From the NCBI GenBank assembly GCA_938084905.1, contig CALKEQ010000011.1, forward strand, positions 1-64,000: 64,000 nucleotides of DNA. The letters are read 5' to 3'. The stretch comes from an uncultured bacterium (GTDB lineage Bacteria; Desulfobacterota; Syntrophorhabdia; Syntrophorhabdales; JANXAF01). Position numbers and translations under genes: made by a program. Position 1 is the first letter of the stretch, and each line of letters begins with the position of its first letter. Shown in pieces: positions 52,850 through 61,740 of this stretch. The notes under the pieces are model-generated. The model was given only the letters and a program-made list of their open reading frames with translations, ran no database searches and was not told the origin of the DNA.

Positions 52850-54037
52850 ATGGTTATATCGAGGAAAATGTACGAGCTGATGAAAGGCTCATCTTGGATA
52901 AGAGCCATGTTTGAGGAAGGGGCGAGACTTAAAGAATTATACGGCGAAGAAAACGTCTTCGATTTCACACTTGGAAATCCGATTACCGAACCTCCAGATG
53001 AGCTGAAAGAGGAACTTATAAGAATCGTAACATCTCCTGAGAAAGGTCTCCACAGGTACATGCCAAATAGTGGCTACGAGGACGTAAGAAAGGAGATAGC
53101 AAAAAATTTAAGGGAGGAAACAGGACTACCATTTACAGAAAACCATATAATAATGACGGTCGGTTCTGCGGGTGGCATGAACGTTGTGCTAAAATCCCTG
53201 CTCGACTCGGGAGATGAGGTTATAGTTCCTTCCCCATTCTTCGTTGACTTCAAGTTTTACATAGATAACCATGGTGGGGTTATGAGACCTGTAGAGACCA
53301 AAGAGGACTTCCACCTAGATCTGGATAGGATAGATGAAGCAATTACCAACCGGACAAGGGCGATAATAATTAACTCTCCAAACAATCCAACTGGTGTCGT
53401 TTATCGTAAAGATGAACTGATTGGGCTTTCCGAGATTCTGCGAAAAAGAAAAGGGATTAACCAGAGAATTTTTATAGTGGCAGACGAGGCTTACAGGAAG
53501 ATAATTTATGACGATGTAGAATTTCCAAATCTTTTTGAGATCTACGAGGACACGATCGTTGTCTTTTCCCATTCAAAAGATCTTTCACTTCCAGGTGAAA
53601 GGATAGGGTACATAGCCATCTCCCCGAGAATGGAAGGTGATCAGGAATTAATTGAAGCCGCTGTCTTTGCGAATAGGACCCTTGGTTTCGTAAATGCTCC
53701 AGCACTCATGCAAAGGCTAGTTAAAAAATTCCAAAGAAACAGTGTGAACGTAAAGGAGTACCAGAAAAAAAGAGATGCCTTATACACCGTACTTGTTGAC
53801 GCTGGGATCGAAACGACTAAGCCTGATGGAGCCTTCTACATTTTTCCTAAATCTCCGATTCCTGACGATATTGAATTTGTCCGCCATCTTCACACGCATA
53901 GAATCCTCGCAGTTCCAGGATCCGGATTCGGTAAAAGTGGTTACTTCCGCTTAGCCTACTGCGTGGAGAATGAAGTAATAGAGCGTTCAAGGCCACACTT
54001 CATAGAGGCTGTAAGAGAGATAAAAAAAAGAGGCTAA
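52850..54037 (+). CDS. PLP-dependent aminotransferase, probably aromatic (tandem copy 2)
   Basis: A 395-aa paralogue of the preceding enzyme, identical in length, with FDFTLGNPITEPP, RYMPNSGYEDVR, NSPNNPTGVVY, ADEAYRKIIYD, the PLP lysine in SHSKDLSLPGER and FRLAY. Most of the sequence is alignable without gaps, suggesting a gene duplication with later specialisation, for example one for phenylalanine/tyrosine and one for aspartate or prephenate. It is co-transcribed with copy 1 under the same attenuator. Its stop overlaps bioD convergently by 4 bp. Confidence 0.85.
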   Translation: MVISRKMYELMKGSSWIRAMFEEGARLKELYGEENVFDFTLGNPITEPPDELKEELIRIVTSPEKGLHRYMPNSGYEDVRKEIAKNLREETGLPFTENHIIMTVGSAGGMNVVLKSLLDSGDEVIVPSPFFVDFKFYIDNHGGVMRPVETKEDFHLDLDRIDEAITNRTRAIIINSPNNPTGVVYRKDELIGLSEILRKRKGINQRIFIVADEAYRKIIYDDVEFPNLFEIYEDTIVVFSHSKDLSLPGERIGYIAISPRMEGDQELIEAAVFANRTLGFVNAPALMQRLVKKFQRNSVNVKEYQKKRDALYTVLVDAGIETTKPDGAFYIFPKSPIPDDIEFVRHLHTHRILAVPGSGFGKSGYFRLAYCVENEVIERSRPHFIEAVREIKKRG

Positions 54038-54729
54038 GGTAAAAAGGGAGGGAGCTTAATGTTTTCTTCAAACAAATCTGAAAGATTCTTCCTTAGAGAA
54101 GGGGAAAGAACGGGTTTTTCTACATTTGGAAAGATCCCGAGAACTGGAACTGGTAGGTACTTTTTCAGGATAGTCGGGTTTGAATCGCAAGAATCGTCGG
54201 GTCTTTTCTCCTTCTCGTTCAGTATGACACCTATGACCTGAATTCCCTGGGAGAAGAGAAAGTGGCAGGTAAGAAGGGTACAGTTTATTGTGCCAAGCCT
54301 GTTCTCTGAGACAACGAGGACTGGAGTATTCCACATCTTGACAAGGTCAGAAAAGAAAAACCCCTCCTTTAGAGGTACGAGGATCCCACCTGCTCCCTCA
54401 ATAACAAGGAAGTCATGAGAGTTAAGAAGCTTTCTATAAATTAGGTCAAGCTTTTCTATACTCACCTCCACATTCTCCTTCTGTGCCGCCACCTCCGGTG
54501 CAAGAGGTTGATAGAAACGGTAAGGAACGATTTCATCTATCGAATCATTTGAGCCGGAGAGTTCCTTGAGGGTAAGACCATCCGAATTTGAGGGATTCCA
54601 TCCTGTCTCGATCGGTTTCATGACTCCCACATCTATCCCCCTCTTTAGAGACAGATAGGCACAGAGGGCTCCACCGACTAAGGTCTTACCAACTCCAGTG
54701 CCTGTTCCTGTAACGAATAAGGCTTTCAC
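54034..54729 (-). CDS. bioD: Dethiobiotin synthetase
   Basis: BioD closes the ureido ring of dethiobiotin using ATP and CO2. The 231-aa P-loop enzyme starts FVTGTGTGVGKTLVGGAL (Walker A), then has KPIETGW (substrate Lys), a YRFYQPLAPEVAA segment, VIEGAGGILVPL and SENRLGTINCTLLT. Its start overlaps the small membrane-protein gene by 1 bp. Other bio genes are outside the window. It ends the long maf-to-bioD minus-strand run. Confidence 0.94.
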   Translation of the reverse strand: MKALFVTGTGTGVGKTLVGGALCAYLSLKRGIDVGVMKPIETGWNPSNSDGLTLKELSGSNDSIDEIVPYRFYQPLAPEVAAQKENVEVSIEKLDLIYRKLLNSHDFLVIEGAGGILVPLKEGFFFSDLVKMWNTPVLVVSENRLGTINCTLLTCHFLFSQGIQVIGVILNEKEKRPDDSCDSNPTILKKYLPVPVLGIFPNVEKPVLSPSLRKNLSDLFEENIKLPPFLP

Positions 54730-54929
54730 TACCTTGCCACAGAAAAGAATATAATGGCAACACCGATGAAGAAGGAGGAAATGATTATGGAAAGACCTAT
54801 TGCTCCCTCCTGAATGATCCTTTTTTCAAAATCAGCGGAGATACTGGCGCCTATTACCTTCATTCCCAAAATAACGATGAGAACGTAAACGGATGAGTAA
54901 ACGAATATCTCTACAAGGTTCCCTAACAT
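54729..54929 (-). CDS. Small two-helix membrane protein (DUF350-like)
   Basis: A 66-aa protein with two hydrophobic helices (about 8-28 and 45-63) separated by a charged turn (SADFEKRIIQEG). It resembles one repeat of the DUF350 family, though those proteins are usually twice as long; the assignment is tentative. It sits between rex and bioD, 11 bp after rex and overlapping bioD by 1 bp. Confidence 0.65.
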   Translation of the reverse strand: MLGNLVEIFVYSSVYVLIVILGMKVIGASISADFEKRIIQEGAIGLSIIISSFFIGVAIIFFSVAR

Positions 54930-54940
54930 CCCCTCATCCC

Positions 54941-55582
54941 TTATTTGGAAAGGTAATAAACTAGACTGTCAAGAGCGGCAGTGAAGAAAAGGTTCCTCAC
55001 CTTTACATGTTCTGGAGCCCTCACAGGAACTGGAGAAAGGTTAAGAATACCTTTTATGTCTGCCTCCACAAGGAGATCGGCAACCTTTTGAGCTTCTTGA
55101 GGGGGCACAGTTATTATCCCTATTTCTATGTTCCTTTGTTTAACAACCTCTTTCAATCTGTCGATGTGGAGTATCTCTACAGGCTTTCCAAGTCTTTCTG
55201 ATATTCTTCCTGTTACCCCAACAGGATCTATGTCAAAGGCCGCAACTATCTTGTAGTTCTGCTTTAGGAAGTCCTTGTAAACGAGGATGGCACTTCCCAA
55301 ATTCCCTATCCCAACTACAGCTATTCTCCATTCCCTGTTTGTTCCAAGTATGTCCTTTATGTGGTTCTTAAGTTCCTTTATCCTGTAACCCATCCCCCTT
55401 ACGCCAAACTCTCCAAAATAGGCAAAATCCTTTCTCACTTGGGCAGCATTCACATTGCACATGGCTGCAAGTGTGGCACTTGAGACTACCTTCTCGTTCT
55501 TAGACTCCAGTTCATCTAAGCACTTTAGGTAATTTGATAGACGTCGTATTGTAGCCTCAGGTATTTTACCGTACTTTGGCAA
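54941..55582 (-). CDS. rex: Redox-sensing transcriptional repressor Rex
   Basis: Rex represses fermentative and anaerobic respiratory genes and leaves DNA when NADH/NAD+ rises. The 213-aa protein has the N-terminal winged helix (IPEATIRRLSNYLKCLDEL, VNAAQVRKDFAYFGEFGVRG) and a Rossmann domain with VVGIGNLGSAI and VPPQEAQKVADLL. A good ribosome-binding site (GGAGGGATTG) precedes the start. It follows dapB by 43 bp in the lysine operon, an unusual location that could link redox state with growth. Confidence 0.96.
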   Translation of the reverse strand: MPKYGKIPEATIRRLSNYLKCLDELESKNEKVVSSATLAAMCNVNAAQVRKDFAYFGEFGVRGMGYRIKELKNHIKDILGTNREWRIAVVGIGNLGSAILVYKDFLKQNYKIVAAFDIDPVGVTGRISERLGKPVEILHIDRLKEVVKQRNIEIGIITVPPQEAQKVADLLVEADIKGILNLSPVPVRAPEHVKVRNLFFTAALDSLVYYLSK

Positions 55583-55625
55583 TCAATCCCTCCTATTTTT
55601 TACTAACAATTCTAAAGTGGGGAAT

Positions 55626-56444
55626 TCAAGAGAAAAATTTCTCAAAGGCCTCTTTTAGGCCTATCACATCTTCCATTGAATATATGCCCTCCTCTTTTTT
55701 CAATATCCACTTTGCGGCAAGAAGGGCTCCACGGGCAAAATTTTCCCTAGAGGTAATCCTGTGGGTTATCTCTAGCCTTTCCCCTTCCCCAAAGAATATC
55801 ACCGTGTGCTCTCCTATTGTATCTCCTCCTCTCAAACTGAGTATCCCTATCTCTTCCTTCTTCCTTTCTCCTGTGATCCCGTATCTTCCGTATACTGGCT
55901 GCCAGTTCAAACTGGGATTTTCCTCTATTATAATCTCTTTCAGCTTGAGGGCTGTACCACTCGGAGCGTCCCTTTTCATTTTGTGATGCATCTCTACGAT
56001 TTCGATATCGTAATCCTTTGAAAGAATCTTCGATATGACCCTGAGAATACTGAACAAAAGATTTACTCCCATGCTCATGTTAGGCGATATAACTGCCCTT
56101 ACTCTCTTTTCAAGTACCATCAAATCCATTTGGTCCTTAGTAAAACCTGTAGTCCCTATAACTATAGCTTTTTTCCAATCTCTGGCTATGAAGAAATGGT
56201 TAAGGGCGGAAGCTGGTTCGGTAAAGTCTATGACAACGTCACATTCCTCTATTACCTCTTTTAGATCGTCCACAAGCCTTATTTCCTTATCCGCAACTGA
56301 AAGGTCTTTCAATGTCCTTCCCAGTGCAGGATGACCCTTTTTCTCAACTGCCCCAACTATTTGGAATTCCTCCGATTTGTCCGCGAGGGTCAAGACAGTC
56401 CTACCCATTCTTCCTAGAGCGCCAGTTACAGCTAATCTAATCAT
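55626..56444 (-). CDS. dapB: 4-hydroxy-tetrahydrodipicolinate reductase
   Basis: DapB reduces the DapA product with NAD(P)H in lysine/meso-DAP synthesis. The 272-aa enzyme has VTGALGRMGRTVL (nucleotide-binding), VVIDFTEPASALNH, GTTGFTKDQMDL, ISPNMSMGVNLLF, the catalytic EMHHKMKRDAPSGTALKL and the C-terminal RITSRENFARGAL. It overlaps dapA by 8 bp. Confidence 0.97.
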   Translation of the reverse strand: MIRLAVTGALGRMGRTVLTLADKSEEFQIVGAVEKKGHPALGRTLKDLSVADKEIRLVDDLKEVIEECDVVIDFTEPASALNHFFIARDWKKAIVIGTTGFTKDQMDLMVLEKRVRAVISPNMSMGVNLLFSILRVISKILSKDYDIEIVEMHHKMKRDAPSGTALKLKEIIIEENPSLNWQPVYGRYGITGERKKEEIGILSLRGGDTIGEHTVIFFGEGERLEITHRITSRENFARGALLAAKWILKKEEGIYSMEDVIGLKEAFEKFFS

Positions 56445-57330
56445 CCTTCCTCCTGTAAAGACCGTACTTCTTTGAGATATCCTTAAGGTACATGCTCGTA
56501 CTATGAGACGGAGGACACAGAGGAAGTCTGAGCTCCCTTTCGATCATTCCCATAAAGTAAAGTATTTCTTTGATTGGGATTGGATTTGTCTCCACAAATA
56601 TTGCCTGGAAAAAAGGCAAAAGCTCACTGTTTATGCGGATTGCCTTCTCCACATCTCTCTCCACGCGGAAGGCCTCAAAAAGCTCCTTCAATTTTCTTGG
56701 GATCGCATTTGAGGCGACAGAGATCACTCCCTTTCCCCCAACGCTCATTATTGGAAGGAATAGGTTATCATCACCTGAGAGTATTGTGAATTTACCTTCT
56801 GTGAGCCTGTAAATCTCTGCAGCCTGGACAACAGACCCTGAAGCCTCTTTAATACCAACTATGTTCGGGATCTGAGCGAGTCTCGCAACTGTCTCAGGTG
56901 TCATGTTTACCCCTGTCCTTCCTGGAATATTGTAGAGGATAAGGGGTATGTCGACCTCCTCAGCGATTTTTTTAAAGTGCTTGTAAAGTCCCTCCTGGGT
57001 AGGCTTGTTGTAGTATGGTGTTGTGAGGAGGCACATATCAGCCCCCACTTTCTTTGCAGCCTGTGTCAACTCTATTGCCTCATGGGTGCTGTTAGATCCA
57101 GTACCTGCAATCACAGGAACCCTTCCCTCTACGAATTTTACCGTAAGCTCTATTACCCTCTCATGCTCCTCATAGGTAAGTGTTGGAGCCTCTCCAGTAG
57201 TTCCACAGGGTACAAGTCCGTCTACCCCATTTTCGATTTGGAAATCTACAAGTTTTTTTAAGGCATCCTCATCGATCCTATTTTCCTTAAAAGGTGTTAC
57301 AATTGCCGTAAATACTCCCTCTAAAACCAT
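56437..57330 (-). CDS. dapA: 4-hydroxy-tetrahydrodipicolinate synthase
   Basis: DapA condenses pyruvate with aspartate semialdehyde. The enzyme (about 297 aa from this start) has FTAIVTPFKENRIDED, GTTGEAPTLTYEEH, TPYYNKPTQEGLYKHF, YNIPGRTGVNM with the catalytic Tyr, GIKEASG with the Schiff-base Lys and LSGDDNLFLPIMSVGGKG. Open frame extends to 57414, but ATG 57330 follows AAAGGGGAGAG and matches homologues. It overlaps dapB. Confidence 0.97.
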   Translation of the reverse strand: MVLEGVFTAIVTPFKENRIDEDALKKLVDFQIENGVDGLVPCGTTGEAPTLTYEEHERVIELTVKFVEGRVPVIAGTGSNSTHEAIELTQAAKKVGADMCLLTTPYYNKPTQEGLYKHFKKIAEEVDIPLILYNIPGRTGVNMTPETVARLAQIPNIVGIKEASGSVVQAAEIYRLTEGKFTILSGDDNLFLPIMSVGGKGVISVASNAIPRKLKELFEAFRVERDVEKAIRINSELLPFFQAIFVETNPIPIKEILYFMGMIERELRLPLCPPSHSTSMYLKDISKKYGLYRRKDD

Positions 57331-57343
57331 TTTTCTCTCCCCT

Positions 57344-58156
57344 TTATAATATTGCTTCAGGATGGAGCTTTCCCTCAAAAACAAAACGTACTTCACCTTC
57401 AAGAAAAACCCCACCCCCTATGTATACCCTCAGACTCTCTCCTCCCTTCGTGAGTGCATTAACAGGCGTTTTAACAAGGCCCTTCTCCTTCAAAACAACT
57501 GCAGAGGCTACCACTCCTGTTCCGCAGGCATAGGTCTCTCCCTCCACTCCCCTTTCGTAGGTCCTAACCATTATCTCGTCATCCTTTAAGATTTTCACGA
57601 AGTTTACGTTTGTTCCAGACGGAGAAAAGGTGGAATGGAAGCGGATCTTTCTGCCAAGTTCCTCAACAGGCGCATCTTCTATCTTTTCATAAATCATGAC
57701 AACGTGAGGAACTCCCGTATTTACGCTATTTATGATTACCTCCTCATCATCGATACGTATCCTCTTGTCAAGACAAAGGGAATGAGGATCGTGGAGTTGG
57801 ATTTTGACCCTCATCCCTTTAACTTCTGCCCTTATTATCCCGGTTTGGATTTCAAAAGTCATTGTTTCTGGAGCGATCCCCATTTCATAGGCGAATCTGG
57901 CGACGCATCTCCCTCCATTTCCGCACATCTCCGCTTCCGAACCGTCAGAGTTGAAAAACCTCCATTTGAAGAAAGCCCTATCTGACCTCTCAACCAGGAT
58001 CACCCCATCGGCGCCGACGGAGAAGTTTCTTCTGCAAAGTTTTCTCACGAACGAAGACAAATCGGGAAAGGATCTGTCGATAAGTTTCTCCCTGTTGTCT
58101 ATTATTATAAAATCATTTCCGCTTGCCGTCATCTTAAAAAACCTTACATCACTCAT
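57344..58156 (-). CDS. dapF: Diaminopimelate epimerase
   Basis: DapF converts LL-DAP to meso-DAP using two cysteines. The 270-aa protein shows FFKMTASGNDFIIID, SDGSEAEMCGNGGRC (first Cys), VNTGVPHVV, SPSGTNVNFV, TYERGVEGETYACGTGVVAS (second Cys), all conserved. Its start overlaps lysA by 4 bp. Confidence 0.97.
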   Translation of the reverse strand: MSDVRFFKMTASGNDFIIIDNREKLIDRSFPDLSSFVRKLCRRNFSVGADGVILVERSDRAFFKWRFFNSDGSEAEMCGNGGRCVARFAYEMGIAPETMTFEIQTGIIRAEVKGMRVKIQLHDPHSLCLDKRIRIDDEEVIINSVNTGVPHVVMIYEKIEDAPVEELGRKIRFHSTFSPSGTNVNFVKILKDDEIMVRTYERGVEGETYACGTGVVASAVVLKEKGLVKTPVNALTKGGESLRVYIGGGVFLEGEVRFVFEGKLHPEAIL

Positions 58157-59421
58157 ATCCTACGCTCTTTTACGGCCTCTGGAATGATCTCGTTCCTCAT
58201 AAGGTCTCCAATAGTCTCCCTTTTTCTTATTAAATAGCAATCCTTCCCACTTACCAGAACTTCTGGAGGTCTTCCCCTGAGGTTGTAATTCGAAGACATG
58301 GAGAAACCGTAAGCTCCAGCGCTCATTATGGCAAGCATGTCTCCCTCATTCTGTTTAGCAATTTTTCTCCCCTTTGCAAAGAAGTCAGCTGACTCACAAA
58401 CGGGACCAACCACATCTACTTTAATCTTCCTTTTTTCCCTTCCATCAACGGGAAGAATCTCATGGTAAGCGTCGTAAAGAGCTGGTCTTATGAGATCGTT
58501 CATCGCCGCATCAACTATGTAGAAGGTCTTCTCCTCAGTCTTTTTTATGTAGATGATCCTTGTGAGGAGCACCCCACTATTACCAACAATAACCCTTCCA
58601 GGTTCCAGTATGAGAGTGTAATCCTTATCGATGAGAAGCTCCTTTATCCTTTTTGCATATTCATCGGGATGGGGAGGATTCTCATCCTTATACGGTATGC
58701 CCAGACCACCTCCTATGTCCAGGTACTGAATCGGAATTCCAGAAGACCTCAGCCTCTCCCCAAGATCCAAAAGTGAACGGACAGCCTGGAGAAAAGGGGA
58801 TAGCTCAAGGATCTGGGATCCTATGTGAGATGAAATTCCCACAGGCTTCAAGTACCTATCGCCTCTAATACTAAGATAGAGCTTTTCCGCATCCTTGATC
58901 CCAATCCCAAACTTGTTCTTCCTCAACCCTGTCGTTATGTAAGGATGGGTCTTTGGATCTATATCTGGATTGACCCTTATGGAAAGGTTCGCCTTTGAAC
59001 CGACTCTCTCACAAACCTCTTTTAGCTTTTTTAGCTCACCTTCCGATTCAACGTTGATAAGGAGGATCCTTTTTTTCACCGCCTTCTCAAGTTCTTCCTC
59101 TTTTTTGCCTACCCCCGAGAAGACTATTTTTTCAGGTGGGATACCGGCTTTCAAGGCTTTACTCAGTTCACCAAAAGATACAACGTCAGCACCACTTCCA
59201 AGACCCCCAAGGAGGGAGAGGATTGCCAGATTTGAGTTAGCCTTCAAGGAATAGCAGACTATGTGAGGAATCCCGTCAAATGCGCTATCAAAAACCGAGT
59301 AATGCCTCTTTAAGGTCCTCGCACTGTATACGTATACTGGGGTCCCAAATTTGGAACCTATCTCCCTTAAAGGTACGTCTTCGCAGTAAAGTTCACCGTT
59401 TACGTACTCGAAGAAGTGCAT
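58153..59421 (-). CDS. lysA: Diaminopimelate decarboxylase
   Basis: LysA decarboxylates meso-DAP to lysine with PLP. The 422-aa enzyme shows CYSLKANSNLAIL (PLP lysine), GADVVSFGELSKAL, NVESEGELKKL, RVNPDIDPKTHPYITTGLRKNKFGI, GGGLGIPY, LEPGRVIVG, VVGPVCESADFFAKGR (the Cys) and AGAYGFSMSSNYN. It overlaps dapF and the LptM-like lipoprotein gene (1 bp). Confidence 0.97.
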   Translation of the reverse strand: MHFFEYVNGELYCEDVPLREIGSKFGTPVYVYSARTLKRHYSVFDSAFDGIPHIVCYSLKANSNLAILSLLGGLGSGADVVSFGELSKALKAGIPPEKIVFSGVGKKEEELEKAVKKRILLINVESEGELKKLKEVCERVGSKANLSIRVNPDIDPKTHPYITTGLRKNKFGIGIKDAEKLYLSIRGDRYLKPVGISSHIGSQILELSPFLQAVRSLLDLGERLRSSGIPIQYLDIGGGLGIPYKDENPPHPDEYAKRIKELLIDKDYTLILEPGRVIVGNSGVLLTRIIYIKKTEEKTFYIVDAAMNDLIRPALYDAYHEILPVDGREKRKIKVDVVGPVCESADFFAKGRKIAKQNEGDMLAIMSAGAYGFSMSSNYNLRGRPPEVLVSGKDCYLIRKRETIGDLMRNEIIPEAVKERRI

Positions 59422-60398
59422 CAGTCCTCCTTAAGATGGACTATGACATTATTAGATTCTTCACTTTCTTCCCCCTCCTCACTAACTGATCTTAGAAAGT
59501 AGATAAGGTGCCTCTCCTTAGGGTAACTAAGATCAACGTACAGTTTTTGGTCAACGGGAATTTCACATAGCCTCTCTGTGCCAAGGGAACTCTTTCTGTA
59601 AACTACGACTCCCCTTACCCCTTCTTTTTTCTCAATTTCCCATCTGATTTTAATCGCACTTTCGTCCTTTTCCGCTTTAACATTACGAGGAACTGGAAGC
59701 GTAACTTTTCTTTTAAATACAACTTCTAGAGGTTTTCCCATCCCCTCAAGGATCAAGTCTCCTTCTTTTCTTATTTTTCTTACCTCGTAGATGTACGTTC
59801 CTTCCTTCAGAATATAAGCGTCCCTAAAAAACGGCGTTTCAAGGGGTTTCTCATTGAGGGGGAAGAGGGCGTATGAACCCTTTTCGTACCTATACACGTT
59901 ATACAGGTAACCTTTTTCTCCCAGCCACCTAAGCTCAACTGTTCTTCCATCAGAAATAGTCTCAACTTCAGATACTAAACCCGGTGGATCTATCCATTTG
60001 ATTGAAAATGGATTGGAAGAACCAAAGAGCTTTCCTCCTTTAAGATAAAGGAGGACCCTGTAAGTGTATGTGTGACCTACGCTAAGTTGGTCATCGAAGA
60101 AGTAAATCCTGTCCTTGTATAAAGTGAAAAGACCCTTTTTTTCCATGCTCACATACTTTCTCTCCACTTTCCCTTTCTCGTCCTTCTTTTCAACTTCGAA
60201 TCCTTCTACTTCTTCGTCTTTTAGCTCACCTTTTGGTATGGAGAAAGAAAGGAAAAGGACCCCGTCCTTGACCTCTCCTCTCAGATCATTTATGGCGTAG
60301 GAGGGGGTCAAAACCTTAGGAGTTGGAGGTCCCTTCTTCCCGCATGAAGAGATAAGAAAAAGAAGGCTAAGAGCGAAGATACAACCTTTCCCTCTCAA
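59421..60398 (-). CDS. LptM-like lipoprotein fused to fibronectin type III domains
   Basis: The 325-aa protein has a lipoprotein signal and lipobox (LLFLISSC, Cys near 19) immediately followed by GKKGPPTPK. That matches the short CGxKGPLxxP signature of LptM (YifL), a small lipoprotein often encoded beside lysA/dapF in proteobacteria, where it helps the LPS export protein LptD mature. Here the motif heads a long protein with two FN3-like beta domains (about 30-135 and 215-315; YTYRVLLYLKGG, IYFLRSVSEEGEESEESN). The lysA/argH neighbours support the LptM link. Domain function is inference. Confidence 0.75.
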   Translation of the reverse strand: MRGKGCIFALSLLFLISSCGKKGPPTPKVLTPSYAINDLRGEVKDGVLFLSFSIPKGELKDEEVEGFEVEKKDEKGKVERKYVSMEKKGLFTLYKDRIYFFDDQLSVGHTYTYRVLLYLKGGKLFGSSNPFSIKWIDPPGLVSEVETISDGRTVELRWLGEKGYLYNVYRYEKGSYALFPLNEKPLETPFFRDAYILKEGTYIYEVRKIRKEGDLILEGMGKPLEVVFKRKVTLPVPRNVKAEKDESAIKIRWEIEKKEGVRGVVVYRKSSLGTERLCEIPVDQKLYVDLSYPKERHLIYFLRSVSEEGEESEESNNVIVHLKED

Positions 60399-61740
60399 TC
60401 TGGTTCACCACCTCTTCCACAGAGGCACCACCCGCTGTTTTTCTCATTTTAACAATGTTTCGCGGATCCATAAACTGGTAAACATCCTCGTCGAATAATT
60501 CGGAGAAACTTTTAAGCTGATCTATTTTGATATCCTTCATCTTTATTGCTCGATTTTCACACTCCCTTATTATTCTTCCAACTACGCGGTGGGCTTCCCT
60601 AAACGGCATCCCCTTCCTCACAAGGTATTCTGCTATCTCAGTTGCCTGTATATAACCCCTTTCCAATGCTTCCTCCATCCTCTCCCTATTTATTTCCATC
60701 TCCTTTACGCAAAGTCTAATAATGGAAAGGGAGGCCCTTGTCACATCTAGTGCATGAAATAGAGGTTCTTTATCCTCCTGAAGGTCTCTATTATACGTAG
60801 ATGGGAGGCCCTTCATCAGAATGAGAAGACTCAAAAAATCACCTATTACCCTTGATGTCCTACCCCTTATTAACTCAAGAACATCTGGATTCCTCTTTTG
60901 GGGCATTATGCTACTTCCAGTTACAAGGCTATCAGGCAATTTAATGAAGGAGAACTCTTCAGTCGAAAAGATGATGAGATCTTCGCACATCCTGGACAGA
61001 TGGATCATTATCATTGAGACGGCATATAGCGCATCTATTACGAAGTCTCTATCGGAAGCCGTATCCATGCTGTTATCCGTTATTCTTGAGAAGTTCAACC
61101 TTTCCCTTAGAAACTCTCTTTCAAGCGGCAATGTGGAACCGGCAAGTGCTCCAGATCCAAGAGGCATTGAATCGGCAGAGTTGATGGCGTTGATGACCCT
61201 TTCCCTATCCCTTTTTAACATGTAATAAAAGGAGAGGAGATAATGGGAGAAAGGGACAGCCTGTGCTCTTTGCATATGAGTGTAACCTGGCATAATCGCA
61301 TCTTTTTCTTTTTCTGCCCTATTGAGGATAGTTTTCATCAGTTCTAAAAGTTCCTCTTCAATTCTTTTGAGCTCATCTTTCAAATACATTCTCATGTCCA
61401 GTGAAACCTGATCGTTTCTGCTCCTTCCAGTATGTATCTTTTTCCCAGTCTCCCCGGTTTTTTCGATGAGTCTCGCCTCTATGTGCATGTGGATATCTTC
61501 AAGCCTTTCGGAAAACTGAAAAGAACCGTTTTCAATCTCTTCCTTTATCTCTCTTAAAGCCTCTAGTATTCTCTCCTTTTCCCCTTCTGAGAGTATACCA
61601 ATTTTTTCAAGCATCTCTGCGTGGGCGATGCTTCCGAGTAAGTCATAAAGGTACAATCTTCTATCCACCTCTATTGAGGATGTGAACTTTTCTACCTCTG
61701 GATGAGTAGGATCGGAGAATCTACCATTCCACAGTTTCAT
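60367..61740 (-). CDS. argH: Argininosuccinate lyase
   Basis: ArgH cleaves argininosuccinate to arginine and fumarate. The 457-aa enzyme has LWNGRF at the N-terminus, the HTGRSRNDQV loop, YTHMQRAQ, and the superfamily signature GSSIMPQKRNPDVLELIRG with the catalytic Ser. It overlaps the LptM/FN3 gene by 32 bp and yggS by 4 bp. No other arg gene is in the window. Confidence 0.97.
   Translation of the reverse strand: MKLWNGRFSDPTHPEVEKFTSSIEVDRRLYLYDLLGSIAHAEMLEKIGILSEGEKERILEALREIKEEIENGSFQFSERLEDIHMHIEARLIEKTGETGKKIHTGRSRNDQVSLDMRMYLKDELKRIEEELLELMKTILNRAEKEKDAIMPGYTHMQRAQAVPFSHYLLSFYYMLKRDRERVINAINSADSMPLGSGALAGSTLPLEREFLRERLNFSRITDNSMDTASDRDFVIDALYAVSMIMIHLSRMCEDLIIFSTEEFSFIKLPDSLVTGSSIMPQKRNPDVLELIRGRTSRVIGDFLSLLILMKGLPSTYNRDLQEDKEPLFHALDVTRASLSIIRLCVKEMEINRERMEEALERGYIQATEIAEYLVRKGMPFREAHRVVGRIIRECENRAIKMKDIKIDQLKSFSELFDEDVYQFMDPRNIVKMRKTAGGASVEEVVNQIERERLYLRS

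Noticed and set aside
55583..55625. Rex operator in the dapB-rex gap
   Set aside because: No TTGTGAA-type inverted repeat is present here or in the other intergenic gaps I read.
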